DNA of 56,939 nucleotides from CAWEHU01 sp963808965 (lineage in GTDB: Bacteria; Pseudomonadota; Alphaproteobacteria; Acetobacterales; Acetobacteraceae): positions 1 to 56,939 of the forward strand of contig CAWEHU010000009.1 in the NCBI GenBank assembly GCA_963808965.1. The letters run 5' to 3'. The notes beneath the pieces were generated by a model, which saw nothing but the letters and a program-made list of their open reading frames with translations, ran no database searches and was not told the origin of the DNA. Below, one piece after another: positions 16,907 to 26,097 of the stretch. The position numbers and the translations under genes were made by a program. Position 1 is the first letter of the stretch. Every line of letters starts with the position of its first letter.

Positions 16907-18019
16907 GCCCCCGCTCCCTGGTACGCGCGCCCCTTCCAAGCCACGCCGCGGCCGCGCATGTGGTTCAGCGCCGAGCCGATCGTCGCCGCCATGTAGAACA
17001 GGGCGACGCCAGGCAGCAGCGGCGCCCAGAGCAACGAACGCCGGAAGCGGCGCAATGTCGGCACGTACACGATCGCCATCCCCGCCCAAGCGGCGAGCCC
17101 AATCCAGCGCGCCGCGCCGTGACCGAACAACGCGGCGAGCGGCGGGACGAGGAACGTCAGCGCCATGCCGAGCGTCGTCGCGACGAGCAACACCGGCGAA
17201 TAGCGGAGCTGCACATAGGCCGTGCGCGCCACCATGCGCCAGATGTCGGCCGCCGCCGGATACGGCCGCACGGATCGCGCCAGCGTGCTATGCCCGAGCC
17301 ATATTCGACCGCCCTTCTTCACGGTCGCGGCCAGCGCCACGTCGTCGATGAGCGCGCCGCGGATCGTCTCGATGCCCCCGATCCGTTCAAGCGCGCGCCG
17401 CCGGATCAGGATGACACCACCTGCCGCCGCCGCCGTCGCGCGCAGCGGGTCGTTGACCCAGGCGAACGGGTAAAGCAGTTGGAAGAAGAACACGAAGGCC
17501 GGCACGAGCGCGCGTTCGGCGGCGCTCTCGCATGAAAGCGCGACCATCTCGGAGACAAGATCGAAATCGCCCCGCTCCGCTTGCGCGGCCAAGGTCGCGA
17601 CATGGCGGGGATCGTGGAGAATGTCGGCGTCGGTCAGCAGGACCAGTTCCTCGCGCGCACTCTCGGCGATTCCCTGGGCTTCCGCCCAGAGCTTGCCGCT
17701 CCAGCCTGCTGGCCGCGGATGCGCCGGTGAGCACGGTCAAACGGGGATCGCCGATACGGCGCGCAATCGCCCCGGTGCCATCCGCGCTGCCGTCATCCAC
17801 CAGCACGACCCGGAGCGGGCCTGCGTAGTCCTGCTCGAGCAACGAGCGCACGGTCTGTTCGATGCACGGCGCCTCGTCACGCGCGGGAATCACCACCACC
17901 ACGGACGGAGCACACAGCGGCGCGTCCGGCGACAGCACCGGGCCTGCCTGCCAGAATCGCCCGTGGCCGCACAACAGGTAGAGCCAGATCAGCAATGCCA
18001 AGGCGGCGAGAAGGATCAC
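16903..18019 (-). CDS. hpnB: Hopanoid-associated glycosyltransferase HpnB, frameshifted
   Basis: This membrane-bound GT2 family glycosyltransferase of about 370 residues belongs to the hopanoid gene set. It starts at the GTG at 18019, which overlaps the hpnA stop (GTGA), with an N-terminal helix LLAALALLIWLYLL. VVVVIPARDEA and VVLVDDGSADGT mark the nucleotide-sugar site. After a frame change near 17710, PAGWSGKLWAEAQGIA and LVLLTDADI continue, with two C-terminal hydrophobic regions. The acceptor is not established for HpnB. The single shift in an otherwise well-preserved gene suggests a sequence error. Confidence 0.83.
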
Positions 18020-19018
18020 GCGCGCACCACCCTGGTCGCGCGGAACCACCCGACCGCATCGGCGATCGCCTCACGCGCCGGGCGGGGCGCGTAGCCCAGC
18101 TCCCGCACCGCCTTGGCGCTCGAGAAGAACATCTTCTTGCGCGCCATGCGCAGATGATCGCGCGTGACCAGCGGCTCCACGCCGAGCCGCGCCAGAGCTT
18201 CGCACGCCAGGGCGACCGGCCAGAGCACCGGCTCGGAGAGGCGGATGCGCGATTGACGGCGGCCGACCACCTCGTCGACCAAAGCGAGAATCGCCGACAG
18301 CGTCAGGTTCTCGCCGCCGAGGATGTAGCGTTCGCCGATCCGGCCGCGCTCGAGCGCCAGCATGTGTCCTTCGGCCACGTCATCCACGTGCACCACGTTG
18401 AGCCCGGTATCGAGAAAGGCGGGCATCCGCCGCGAGGCCGCGTCGGCGATCATGCGGCCGGTCGGCGTTGGCCTGATATCGCGCGGCCCGACGGGGGCGG
18501 ACGGGTTCACGATCACGGCAGGTAGGCCGCGCTCGCGCACGAGCTTCAGCACCGCTTGTTCGGCCTGGTATTTCGAGCGCTTGTACACGCCGACGATCGC
18601 GTCCTCGGTCACTGGCGTCTGTTCATCGGCGGGGGAGCCATCCTTGGTCAGCCCGAGCGCCGCGACGCTGCTCGTGTACACGATGCGCTCGACGCCCGCG
18701 GCTTGCGCTGCTTCCATCAGCGCCACGGTGCCTCGCACGTTGGCGGCGATCATGGCCTCAGGGTCGGGCACCCAGAATCCGGTAGTCGGCCGCGACGTGC
18801 AGCACCTCGCGACACCCGGCGACGGCCTGGGTCAGCGATGCGGCATCGGTCAGATCGCCTTCCGCCAGTTCGGCCTTCAGCCCGGTGATGTTCCGAGGGT
18901 CGCTGTTCCGGCGCACCAGAAGCCGCAGCTTGCGCCCCCGGCCCAGGGCCGCGCGTGCCACGGCGGAGCCGACGAACCCGGTCGCGCCGGTGACGAGGGT
19001 AGGGGCTTCGGTCGCCAA
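18016..19018 (-). CDS. hpnA: Hopanoid-associated sugar epimerase/reductase HpnA, frameshifted
   Basis: This is an extended short-chain dehydrogenase of about 333 residues, dihydroflavonol-reductase-like. Its role in the hopanoid gene set is linked to hopanoid side-chain modification. The Rossmann motif TGATGFVGSAVA is at the N-terminus and YKRSK is the YxxxK catalytic pair. The frame changes near 18766: AADYR is followed in the next frame by DPEAMIAANVRGTVALMEAA. The start is a TTG at 19018 with GAGGAGAG 11 bases upstream. It is the first gene of hpnABCD and is divergent from the ferritin-like gene, with 97 bases between them. Confidence 0.84.
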
Positions 19019-19115
19019 GCGAGTCGCTCTCCTCGGAGATTGAGCCGGGGTCTATAGAACGGCCAGCGGGGCTTGGTGTAGTAGCCCCATCCGGACCCGG
19101 GGAGAACGAAAGCCC

Positions 19116-20021
19116 ATGGACAGCGCGATTGTCGCCGCCGCCGACCACGCCGCACGTCACTGGAGCTTCGGCCAAGGCGGCGCCGCCGGTCCGGGCGACG
19201 ACCAGCACCGGACGATGTTCAGCCGGATGCTGCTCGACACATTCAATCCGTACAAGCCCGCGGTGATCAAATGGCCGGAGCTCGAGGAGCAGGCACGCCA
19301 GCGCCTTATCAATCTGCCGATCTGGGACATCGCCGTGCAGACCGAGGGCCGCGCCCGGCTCCGCGTCCTGAGCTATGCCCGCACCGTGCAGGACAAGCTC
19401 CTGCGCGAGGCGTTCGAGCTGATGGCGTTCGAGGAGGGGCGGCACAAGGAGGTCCTCTCGCATCTCGTGCGCGCCTACGGGATCGAGCTGGAGCCCGAGC
19501 CCGAATACGTGGAGCCGAAGGACCCCGAATGGGGGTTCATGGTCATGGGCTACAGCGAGTGCATCGACAGCTTCTTCGCCTTCGGCCTGTTCGAACTGGC
19601 CCGCCGCTCCGGCTTCTTTCCCCCGGAACTCGTCGAGACGTTCGAGCCGGTGATCCAGGAGGAGGGGCGGCACATCCTCTTCTTCACCAACTGGATCGCC
19701 TCGCACCGGCGGACGATGCCGTTGTGGCGACGGCCGTGGTTCTTCTTCAAGACGCTCGCGGTATGGGCCTATCTCATCCGGGAGCGCATCGGCCTAGCCC
19801 GTGACGTGAGCGCCGGGGACAAGGAGAACGCCAATTTCACCATGGAGGGGGCGGAGGCGTTGGGAGGCGAGATCGACACGGCCGTACTGATGGATATCTG
19901 CCTCGCCGAAAACGACCGCCGGCTCGATGGGTATGATCCGAGGCTGCTCAGGCCGACGACCGTGCCCAGGTTGGTCCGGCTCGCCCGCCTGTTCATCCGG
20001 CCGAAGCGGAAGAACCCGTAG
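19116..20021 (+). CDS. Ferritin-like di-iron protein
   Basis: This 301-residue soluble protein shows two EEGRH motifs, at 106-110 and 182-186, spaced as in four-helix-bundle di-iron proteins. The first Glu of each metal pair is likely in the preceding helices. A GGGGAGAA ribosome site precedes the ATG. The family is annotated only as ferritin-like; iron storage, oxidase and hydroxylase functions are all possible. Its position between hpnA and an HpnL-like gene suggests a link to hopanoid or membrane-lipid chemistry, which is inference. The C-terminal 20 residues are strongly basic. Confidence 0.75.
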   Translation: MDSAIVAAADHAARHWSFGQGGAAGPGDDQHRTMFSRMLLDTFNPYKPAVIKWPELEEQARQRLINLPIWDIAVQTEGRARLRVLSYARTVQDKLLREAFELMAFEEGRHKEVLSHLVRAYGIELEPEPEYVEPKDPEWGFMVMGYSECIDSFFAFGLFELARRSGFFPPELVETFEPVIQEEGRHILFFTNWIASHRRTMPLWRRPWFFFKTLAVWAYLIRERIGLARDVSAGDKENANFTMEGAEALGGEIDTAVLMDICLAENDRRLDGYDPRLLRPTTVPRLVRLARLFIRPKRKNP

Positions 20022-20089
20022 TCCCGCTTGAGCGGCGGCGGACGCCCGCCGTTAACATCCGGTGTCAGAAACTGTCTTGCGTTGCACAT

Positions 20090-21175
20090 ATGGTGAGGCG
20101 GCCCGGATCTGATACCAGCTCTAGCGGTCGAGCTGGAATTGGACAGGCCCCTCAGCCTCTCCTAAAGAGCGTGCCTCTGCTCCCTGAAAGCCCCCCACCT
20201 TTGAAGAAACTCTCCTTCGTCCTTGCCGGGCTCGGGCTTCTGCTGGCTACGGCTGTGATCGGCTATTACGGCTTTGACAATGTCCTCGACACGGTGGGCT
20301 CGGTCGGATGGGCCGGGTTCGCGATCACCGTGCTGTGGCAGATCGGGCTTTTCGTCGTCCTGGGGGCTGCCTGGGACGTGATCGTTCCACAACAGAAATC
20401 CGCACCGTCCTGGGCTTTTCTCTGGGGCCGCATGGTGCGGGATTCGGCGGGAAACTGCCTGCCTTTCTCTCAGATGGGAGGGTTCGTGCTCGGCGCGCGC
20501 GCCGTGACGCTGCAAGGGATAAGCTGGCCGCTCGCTACCGCCTCGACAGTCGTGGACGTGACGGCGGAGTTCCTTGCGCAAATTGCGTTCGCCGCTCTCG
20601 GTCTCGCCATTCTGCTTGCGCGCGCTCCGGATTCAGCGCTCACGCTGCCGCTCGCTATCACCGTTCTTCTCGCGATTCCCGCCGGAGCCGGGTTCATGTG
20701 GGCGCAACGTGGCGCGGCACCGGTGTTCGCGCGTCTCGGACGGCATATCGCGGGCGAATCCTTCGCCGAGGCCGGCGCGCGAGCCGAGGCCCTCCAAGGC
20801 GAACTTGGCCGCATCTATCGCCGCTCCCGGAATCTCGCACTCGGTTCATCCTTGCACTTCGTCGGCTGGATCGGCACCGGAGTCGCGGGCTGGATCGCCT
20901 ACCGGCTGCTCGGCGCCGACATCGACCTGCCGGGGGCACTGGCCATCGAGGCATTGCTGAACGCCACGCTGGCGGTCGCCTTCCTGGTGCCCGGGGCCGC
21001 GGGCGTGCAGGAGGCGGCCTATGCGGGATTTGGCGCCATTTTCGGCCTCTCCCCGGAACTGTCGATCGGGGTTTCACTGCTGCGGCGGGCCAGGGATCTC
21101 GCGCTCGGTCTCCCGATCCTCCTGATCTGGCAAGTGGCCGAAGTCCGGCGTCTGCGAGTGGCGACTCATTCGTAG
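20090..21175 (+). CDS. HpnL-like hopanoid-associated membrane protein
   Basis: This is a polytopic membrane protein of up to 361 residues in the lysylphosphatidylglycerol synthetase/UPF0104 superfamily. Blocks include GRMVRDSAGNCLPFSQMGGF and FLVPGAAGVQEAAY; the second is a family signature. About eight hydrophobic helices are visible. The first 35 residues are low in hydrophobicity and unlike the family, so the true start may be the TTG at 20200 (LKKLSFVLAGLG). HpnL proteins occur in hopanoid clusters without a proven function. It follows the ferritin-like gene by 68 bases on the same strand. Confidence 0.75.
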   Translation: MVRRPGSDTSSSGRAGIGQAPQPLLKSVPLLPESPPPLKKLSFVLAGLGLLLATAVIGYYGFDNVLDTVGSVGWAGFAITVLWQIGLFVVLGAAWDVIVPQQKSAPSWAFLWGRMVRDSAGNCLPFSQMGGFVLGARAVTLQGISWPLATASTVVDVTAEFLAQIAFAALGLAILLARAPDSALTLPLAITVLLAIPAGAGFMWAQRGAAPVFARLGRHIAGESFAEAGARAEALQGELGRIYRRSRNLALGSSLHFVGWIGTGVAGWIAYRLLGADIDLPGALAIEALLNATLAVAFLVPGAAGVQEAAYAGFGAIFGLSPELSIGVSLLRRARDLALGLPILLIWQVAEVRRLRVATHS

Positions 21176-21198
21176 AGCCTGTCCAGCTTAAGGCACGC

Positions 21199-22224
21199 CT
21201 AGCCTCGGCCTCCCGCCTCGTTCCGGGGCACGCGCCCTTCGATCGGATACGCCGGGTCGTTGTAGCCGGGGGTGGAAGGATGGCCCGTCACGACGAGCCG
21301 GCTCACCAACTCCTCATCCTCGACGGTGAAGCGGTAGGACAAAGCGCCGAAGTAGCCCTCCCACTGTTCCTCGGTCCGCGGACCGGCGATCGCCGAGGTC
21401 ACGAGCCGGTTGTGCAAGACCCACGCGATCGCGAACTGTCCCGGCGAGATGCCCCGCGCCTCGGCGTGGTCGGCGATCTCCTGCGCGATCCGCAAGCTCT
21501 CCGGCCGCCACTCGGTCTGCATGATGCGCCTGTCCTGCCGGGCGGCGCGCGTGCCCTCGGGCGGCGGCGCGTCGGGGCGGTATTTGCCGGTCAGCACCCC
21601 ACGTGCCAGCGGGCTGTAGGGGACGACCCCGAGTCCGTAGAAGCCACAGGCGGGCAAGTGCTCGACTTCGACCTGCCGGTTCAGCGCATTGTAGAGCGGC
21701 TGACTGACGACGGGCCGGTCAATTCCCGCCTCGTCGCACAGCCGGCAAATCTCCGCGACCCGCCATGAGCGGTAATTGGAGACCCCAAAATACCGAACCT
21801 TGCCTTGCCGGATCAGGTCTCCGACCGCCCGCACCGTCTCCGACAGGGGCGTTCCGTGGTCCTCCTTATGCAGATAGAGGATGTCGATCACATCCGTGCC
21901 GAGCCGCCGCAGGCTCGCCTCGACGGCCTGGAAGGCGTAGCGCCGGGACAAGCCGCGCCCGTTCGGGCCTTCCTGGGTCGGATTCGCCATCTTGGTCGCC
22001 AGCACCCACCAGTGCCGGGCGGCCGCTACGGCACGGCCCACCACCTCCTCCGAGCGGCCGCCGTTGTAGACGTCCGCGGTGTCGATGAAATTGACGCCCT
22101 GCTCGCGGGCGCGGTCCACGATGCGCGCGGCGGCCGCGTCCTCTGTCTCGCCACCGAACATCATGGTGCCGAGACAGAGAGGCGAGACCCGAAGCCCGCT
22201 GTGGCCGAGATTCCGGTATTCCAT
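21199..22224 (-). CDS. Aldo/keto reductase
   Basis: This is an NADPH-dependent oxidoreductase of about 341 residues. The catalytic tetrad is visible as Asp and Tyr in FIDTADVYNGGRSE, Lys in VLATKM and His in LYLHKED. The cofactor region SAIAGPRTEEQWEGY is near the C-terminus. The ATG at 22224 (MEYRNLGHSGL) is preferred over the one seven codons upstream because GGGAGGG lies just before it and the family begins MEYR. The substrate cannot be read. It is divergent from the MFS gene, with 47 bases between starts. Confidence 0.9.
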   Translation of the reverse strand: MEYRNLGHSGLRVSPLCLGTMMFGGETEDAAAARIVDRAREQGVNFIDTADVYNGGRSEEVVGRAVAAARHWWVLATKMANPTQEGPNGRGLSRRYAFQAVEASLRRLGTDVIDILYLHKEDHGTPLSETVRAVGDLIRQGKVRYFGVSNYRSWRVAEICRLCDEAGIDRPVVSQPLYNALNRQVEVEHLPACGFYGLGVVPYSPLARGVLTGKYRPDAPPPEGTRAARQDRRIMQTEWRPESLRIAQEIADHAEARGISPGQFAIAWVLHNRLVTSAIAGPRTEEQWEGYFGALSYRFTVEDEELVSRLVVTGHPSTPGYNDPAYPIEGRVPRNEAGGRG

Positions 22225-22271
22225 CGCGCACCCTCCCTTTGCCATCCGCTCTGTCGCACCATAGAGACAGG

Positions 22272-23474
22272 ATGCAAATCCAGGCAGAGCGAGAGACTGT
22301 CGGTGCGCGGCTTCGCAGCCCCTCGGTTGCGGAAGCGCGGCGCACGCTGGCCGTCGCCTGTGGCGCGCACGCTCTGCACGACGGCTATACGGACCTGATC
22401 TATGTTCTGCTTCCGGTCTGGCAGGCTGAATTCGGGCTCGACTACGCCGCGCTGGCGGCGCTTCGCGGCCTGTACGCCGGGGTCATGGCGGGATTGCAAA
22501 TTCCGTCCGGACGCCTGGCGGAAACCGCGCTTCGACCCCGAGCCGTGCTCGCTCTCGGCACATTGCTCGCCGCCGCCGGCTACGCTCTCGCGGGCCTCTC
22601 AGGCGGGCTCTTCGGTCTCTACGGAGCCTTGGCGATTTCGGGAGCCGGCTCGAGCACCCAGCACCCGCTCGGCTCCGCCGCCGTCGCGCGGGCCTACGGC
22701 GAGGCCGCACGTGGACCGCTCGGCACCTACAATTTCGCGGGCGATCTCGGGAAAGCGGCGCTGCCTGCCCTCACCTCCTTGCTCCTGGTGGCCCTGCCCT
22801 GGCGTGCCGCGCTTTGGGTGCTGGCCTGCATCGGGGTCGCGGTTGCCTTGGCGATCCAGCTATTCATGCCGGCCAGAGAGGCACCCAATGCGAGTGCGAA
22901 GCCCAGGGCAGAGGCGGGGGGCGCGGGCCGTGGCGGATTCGCAATTCTGTTCGCGATCGGGGTTCTGGATACCTCCGTGCGCATGGGGCTGCTCACTTTC
23001 GCCCCCTTCCTGCTCCAAGCGAAAGGAGCCGGGCTGCCCACGATAGGGTTCGCGCTCTCCCTGGTGTTCATCGGCGGCGCGGCCGGCAAATTCATTTGCG
23101 GCTGGCTCGGGGAGCGGCTTGGCCTCTTGCTGACAGTGCTGGCCACGGAGGCGGGGACCGCGGCAGCTATCGTCGCTTTGATCGTTCTCCCGCTTGGCCC
23201 GGCGCTGGCCCTGCTACCGCTGCTCGGGCTCATGCTGAACGGAACATCGTCGGTGCTGTACGGCACCGTTCCGGAACTCGCGGGCGCACAGGGAGCCGAG
23301 CGCGCCTTCGCGCTGTTCTACACCGGGACGATCGGGTCGGGCGCGCTGTCGCCGGTGCTGTACGGGGCTCTTGGCGATGCGGTCGGCGTTACTTGGGCAA
23401 CGCTCGCGACGGCGCTCACCGCCCTGACAACACTGCCGCTCGCGTTCTTGCTCGCGCCGCGGTTACGGGCGTGA
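22272..23474 (+). CDS. MFS transporter, fosmidomycin-resistance-like
   Basis: This is a 12-helix efflux-type transporter of about 400 residues. Family-like blocks are GAHALHDGYTDLIYVLLPVWQ (helix 1) and TQHPLGSAAVARAYG (between helices 4 and 5), which resemble the Fsr group. The start at 22272 is chosen over 22239 because the upstream codons overlap the opposite promoter region and add no family sequence. It is divergent from the aldo/keto reductase and may share its control. The substrate is unknown. Confidence 0.82.
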   Translation: MQIQAERETVGARLRSPSVAEARRTLAVACGAHALHDGYTDLIYVLLPVWQAEFGLDYAALAALRGLYAGVMAGLQIPSGRLAETALRPRAVLALGTLLAAAGYALAGLSGGLFGLYGALAISGAGSSTQHPLGSAAVARAYGEAARGPLGTYNFAGDLGKAALPALTSLLLVALPWRAALWVLACIGVAVALAIQLFMPAREAPNASAKPRAEAGGAGRGGFAILFAIGVLDTSVRMGLLTFAPFLLQAKGAGLPTIGFALSLVFIGGAAGKFICGWLGERLGLLLTVLATEAGTAAAIVALIVLPLGPALALLPLLGLMLNGTSSVLYGTVPELAGAQGAERAFALFYTGTIGSGALSPVLYGALGDAVGVTWATLATALTALTTLPLAFLLAPRLRA

Positions 23475-23495
23475 CACCGCCCGGCCGTTCACGCC

Positions 23496-23657
23496 TCAAT
23501 AGCGATAGTAATATCTGTAAGGATGGTACGCATAACGCGGGTAGTATGCCGGAACCACCACACAACCAGAGAGCGCCAGCAGAGCACCGAACAAGCCCGC
23601 AATTCGCAGAGCTCTTCTGATCCGTTGCTGGCTACTTCGATCCACGTCGCGCAGCAT
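23496..23657 (-). CDS. Small Tyr-rich lipoprotein
   Basis: This is a 53-residue predicted lipoprotein. A hydrophobic stretch ends in LLALSGC, a good lipobox, and is followed by a short tail very rich in Tyr, Pro and His (PAYYPRYAYHPYRYYYRY). The ATG at 23657 has AGGAGA nine bases upstream on the minus strand and is preferred over the ATG eight codons earlier. Such small Tyr-rich lipoproteins are common in Proteobacteria with no assigned role. It is divergent from the cobalamin-controlled receptor. Confidence 0.65.
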   Translation of the reverse strand: MLRDVDRSSQQRIRRALRIAGLFGALLALSGCVVVPAYYPRYAYHPYRYYYRY

Positions 23658-23784
23658 GAACTGTTCTCCTATTCCCACCAAACTTCATATGGGAAAACAC
23701 CCAACGGGACTGGTGGGTTTTGTTTCGTCTCGTAACCCCGCGCGGGGCCAGGGGCGGTTGTGGAACTCCTCTCCGGTCATGCTA

Positions 23785-23997
23785 CTCTTCGGCTCAGATG
23801 CTGGTGGCCCGCAAGGGCTGAAACGGGAACGCGCGAACCGGATGAATGATCCGGCAAGTCCGCGGCTGCCCCCGCAACTGTAGGCGGCGAGTCCGGCCCC
23901 GATAGCCATTGTCCCCGATACGGGACGAGAAGGCGGGGCCGGCGGACGGATCGGTGATCCGCCACGTCGCGAGCCAGGAGACCGGCCGGCATCGAGA
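23785..23997 (+). promoter_or_regulatory. Cobalamin riboswitch
   Basis: Core blocks are present in order: GGTGGCCCGCAAGGGCTGAA, CTGCCCCCGCAACTGTAGGC and the B12 box GAGCCAGGAGACCGGCC at 23971-23987. The element precedes the TonB-dependent receptor. Between it and the start codon lie GCGGG/CCCGC (about 24032-24051) and CCCC/GGGG hairpins that could act as the expression platform. Adenosylcobalamin binding would lower receptor expression. The ends are approximate. Confidence 0.92.
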
Positions 23998-24111
23998 CTG
24001 CGCGCGCGCAACGGGCGGGGTGCACCGGGGCAGCGGGGGTAAACCCGCCTGCGGCTGTCGTCCCCTGCAACGGGGCCGGACATGCCGGTCCCACGCCCGA
24101 CGGAGGACCGC

Positions 24112-26085
24112 ATGCGCCGCGCAACCCTGGCCGCGCTCTTCGCAGCGACCGCGCTCACGCCTGCCCACGCCCAGCAATCCGTACCGCTCGGCCAAGACGT
24201 GGTCGTGACGGCGACACGCGTGCCGACGCCCGTGCTCGACATCCCGGCCGGGGTTTCTGTGATCGACCGCCAGACGATCGAGGTGAACGACTACACCAAT
24301 CTCGTTCAGGCGCTCTCGACTGTGCCCGGCATCCGCGTCAGCCAGTCCGGCGGGCCTGGAGGCAATGCCAGCGTCTTCGTTCGCGGCACCAACTCCAACC
24401 AGGTGCTCGTGTTGCGCGATGGGATGCCGCTGAACGACGCTTCCGACGCCAGCGGCGCCTTTAATTTCGGCGTGGACACGCTCGCTGACGTGGAGCGGAT
24501 CGAGGTGATCCGGGGGCCGATGGCGGCGCTGTACGGCTCGGGTGCGATCGGCGGCGTCATCAACTTCATCACGCGCAGAGGCAGCGAGCCCGGCCCGCGC
24601 TTCACCGGCGACCTGTCCGGCGGCTACCCGCGCCAGATTCTCGGCAACGGCGCGGTGACAGGCGTGAACGGGCCATTCGATTACGCCGCGATCTACGAAG
24701 GCCAGTCGCAGCGCGGCTTCGATGTCACGCCGAAGCGCGAGTCGATCTACACCGGCGTCCCGGACGGGTTCCGCACCCAGGTCGGGACGCTCAATCTCGG
24801 CTACACGCCGGTCGAGGGCACGCGCCTCTCCCTCCTGCTGCGCGGGCGGACGACGACCTTCGGCTTCAACGCGCTCGGTTCCCCGACCTTCGACAACGCG
24901 AACTCCACCGGGCACACGGACTCCCTGCTCGGCCGTGTTGGCGTCACCTCGAAGCTGTTCGGAGGAAGGTACGAGACCGGGCTGTTTCTCGGGCGCTTGC
25001 AGGATGACCGGCACTACACCGAACCGCTCGATCCGCGCGATCCGAACCAGGCCACCAACAACTCGCGTTATCACGCCTATCGGACCGACCTGCAATGGAA
25101 TAACACGGTGCACCTCGACGATCTCGTCGGGATCGCCGCGCTGTCGGCCACGGATCTGACTTTCGGCTACGAGTATATCGCGGACAGCGCCAAGGTGCGG
25201 GTCGCTTCGAGCTCGTTCGGGTTTCCCTTCGCGCAGAGCGCGAACGCGCATATGGAGACCAACGCGGGGTACGCCGGGCTGCAAAGCACGCTTTGGAACC
25301 GGCTAACCTTGACGGAGCAGATCCGGCAAGACTCGGTGGTCAACAACACACCGTTCACCTGGCGCACCGGCGCGGTGTTCGACGTTCCGGAGATTTGGAC
25401 GCACTTCCATGCGGCCTATGGCACCGCGTTCCGTGCGGCGTCGCTCTTCGACCGCTATGGCGTCGATTCTTTCGGCTACCGAGGAAACCCGGACCTCAAG
25501 CCCGAGACGGCGCAGGGGTGGGAGATCGGCTTCGCGACCGACGTGCCCGCCTTCGAGCGCACGAACTTCGCCTCGTTCGCCGCGACGTATTTCAACAACC
25601 AGGTCAACGATCTGATCGTGGCGACGTTCAGTCCCGATACGGTGGTGAACATCGGCTCGGCGCACATGGAGGGCGTGGAGACGCAGCTGAGTTTCTCGCC
25701 GTCTCCCTTGCTGACGGCGACGGTCGCCTACACCTACACCCGCGCGAGGGATGCCGATAACGGTTCGCCGCTGCTACGGCGCCCGCAGCACACGGGCTCG
25801 GCGAACGCCGTGGTCACGCCGTTGCCGGGCCTCACGATCGCGCCGGAACTGCTCTACACCGGCACGTTCCAGGATTTCCTGGTGGACAATAGCGGCTTCG
25901 CAACCGGCAATATGGTGACGGCAAAGCCGGGGCTGATCCTGAACCTCACCGTCACTTATCAGCTAACGCCGCAAATTCAGCTCTACGCGAACGGGCGCAA
26001 CCTGACGAACTCGCATTTCGAGCCGGTAAGCGGCTTCGCAACTCCAGGACCGTCCTTCCTCGCCGGAACGCGCGTGCGGTTTTGA
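24112..26085 (+). CDS. btuB: TonB-dependent cobalamin receptor (BtuB-like)
   Basis: This 657-residue outer-membrane receptor has a signal peptide (cleaved after THAHA-like PAHAQ near residue 21). A TonB-box-like DVVVTATRV follows, then a plug domain with VPGIRVSQSGGPGGNASVFV and RIEVIRGPMAALYGSGAIGG, and a beta barrel ending in Phe (AGTRVRF). The ATG at 24112 is chosen because GGAGG lies upstream and it opens the signal peptide; the ATG at 24082 does not. The cobalamin riboswitch in its leader supports vitamin B12 or a corrinoid as substrate. No B12 synthesis or BtuCDF genes are in the window. Confidence 0.9.
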   Translation: MRRATLAALFAATALTPAHAQQSVPLGQDVVVTATRVPTPVLDIPAGVSVIDRQTIEVNDYTNLVQALSTVPGIRVSQSGGPGGNASVFVRGTNSNQVLVLRDGMPLNDASDASGAFNFGVDTLADVERIEVIRGPMAALYGSGAIGGVINFITRRGSEPGPRFTGDLSGGYPRQILGNGAVTGVNGPFDYAAIYEGQSQRGFDVTPKRESIYTGVPDGFRTQVGTLNLGYTPVEGTRLSLLLRGRTTTFGFNALGSPTFDNANSTGHTDSLLGRVGVTSKLFGGRYETGLFLGRLQDDRHYTEPLDPRDPNQATNNSRYHAYRTDLQWNNTVHLDDLVGIAALSATDLTFGYEYIADSAKVRVASSSFGFPFAQSANAHMETNAGYAGLQSTLWNRLTLTEQIRQDSVVNNTPFTWRTGAVFDVPEIWTHFHAAYGTAFRAASLFDRYGVDSFGYRGNPDLKPETAQGWEIGFATDVPAFERTNFASFAATYFNNQVNDLIVATFSPDTVVNIGSAHMEGVETQLSFSPSPLLTATVAYTYTRARDADNGSPLLRRPQHTGSANAVVTPLPGLTIAPELLYTGTFQDFLVDNSGFATGNMVTAKPGLILNLTVTYQLTPQIQLYANGRNLTNSHFEPVSGFATPGPSFLAGTRVRF

Positions 26086-26097
26086 GCGCCGGGATGG

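Noticed and set aside
15952..17535. A 527-codon plus-strand frame opposite hpnB and hpnC
   Set aside because: It is a shadow of the hpn genes; its product is low-complexity Arg/Ala/Pro-rich and lacks a ribosome site.
20032..20052. GGCGG/CCGCC hairpin after the ferritin-like gene as a terminator
   Set aside because: There is no T tract on either strand and the stem is what GC-rich sequence often produces by chance.
23785..25284. Long minus-strand open frames opposite the receptor and riboswitch
   Set aside because: They are antisense to a receptor with a clear signal peptide, plug and barrel motifs, and they have no recognisable domain; GC-rich DNA commonly leaves such frames open.
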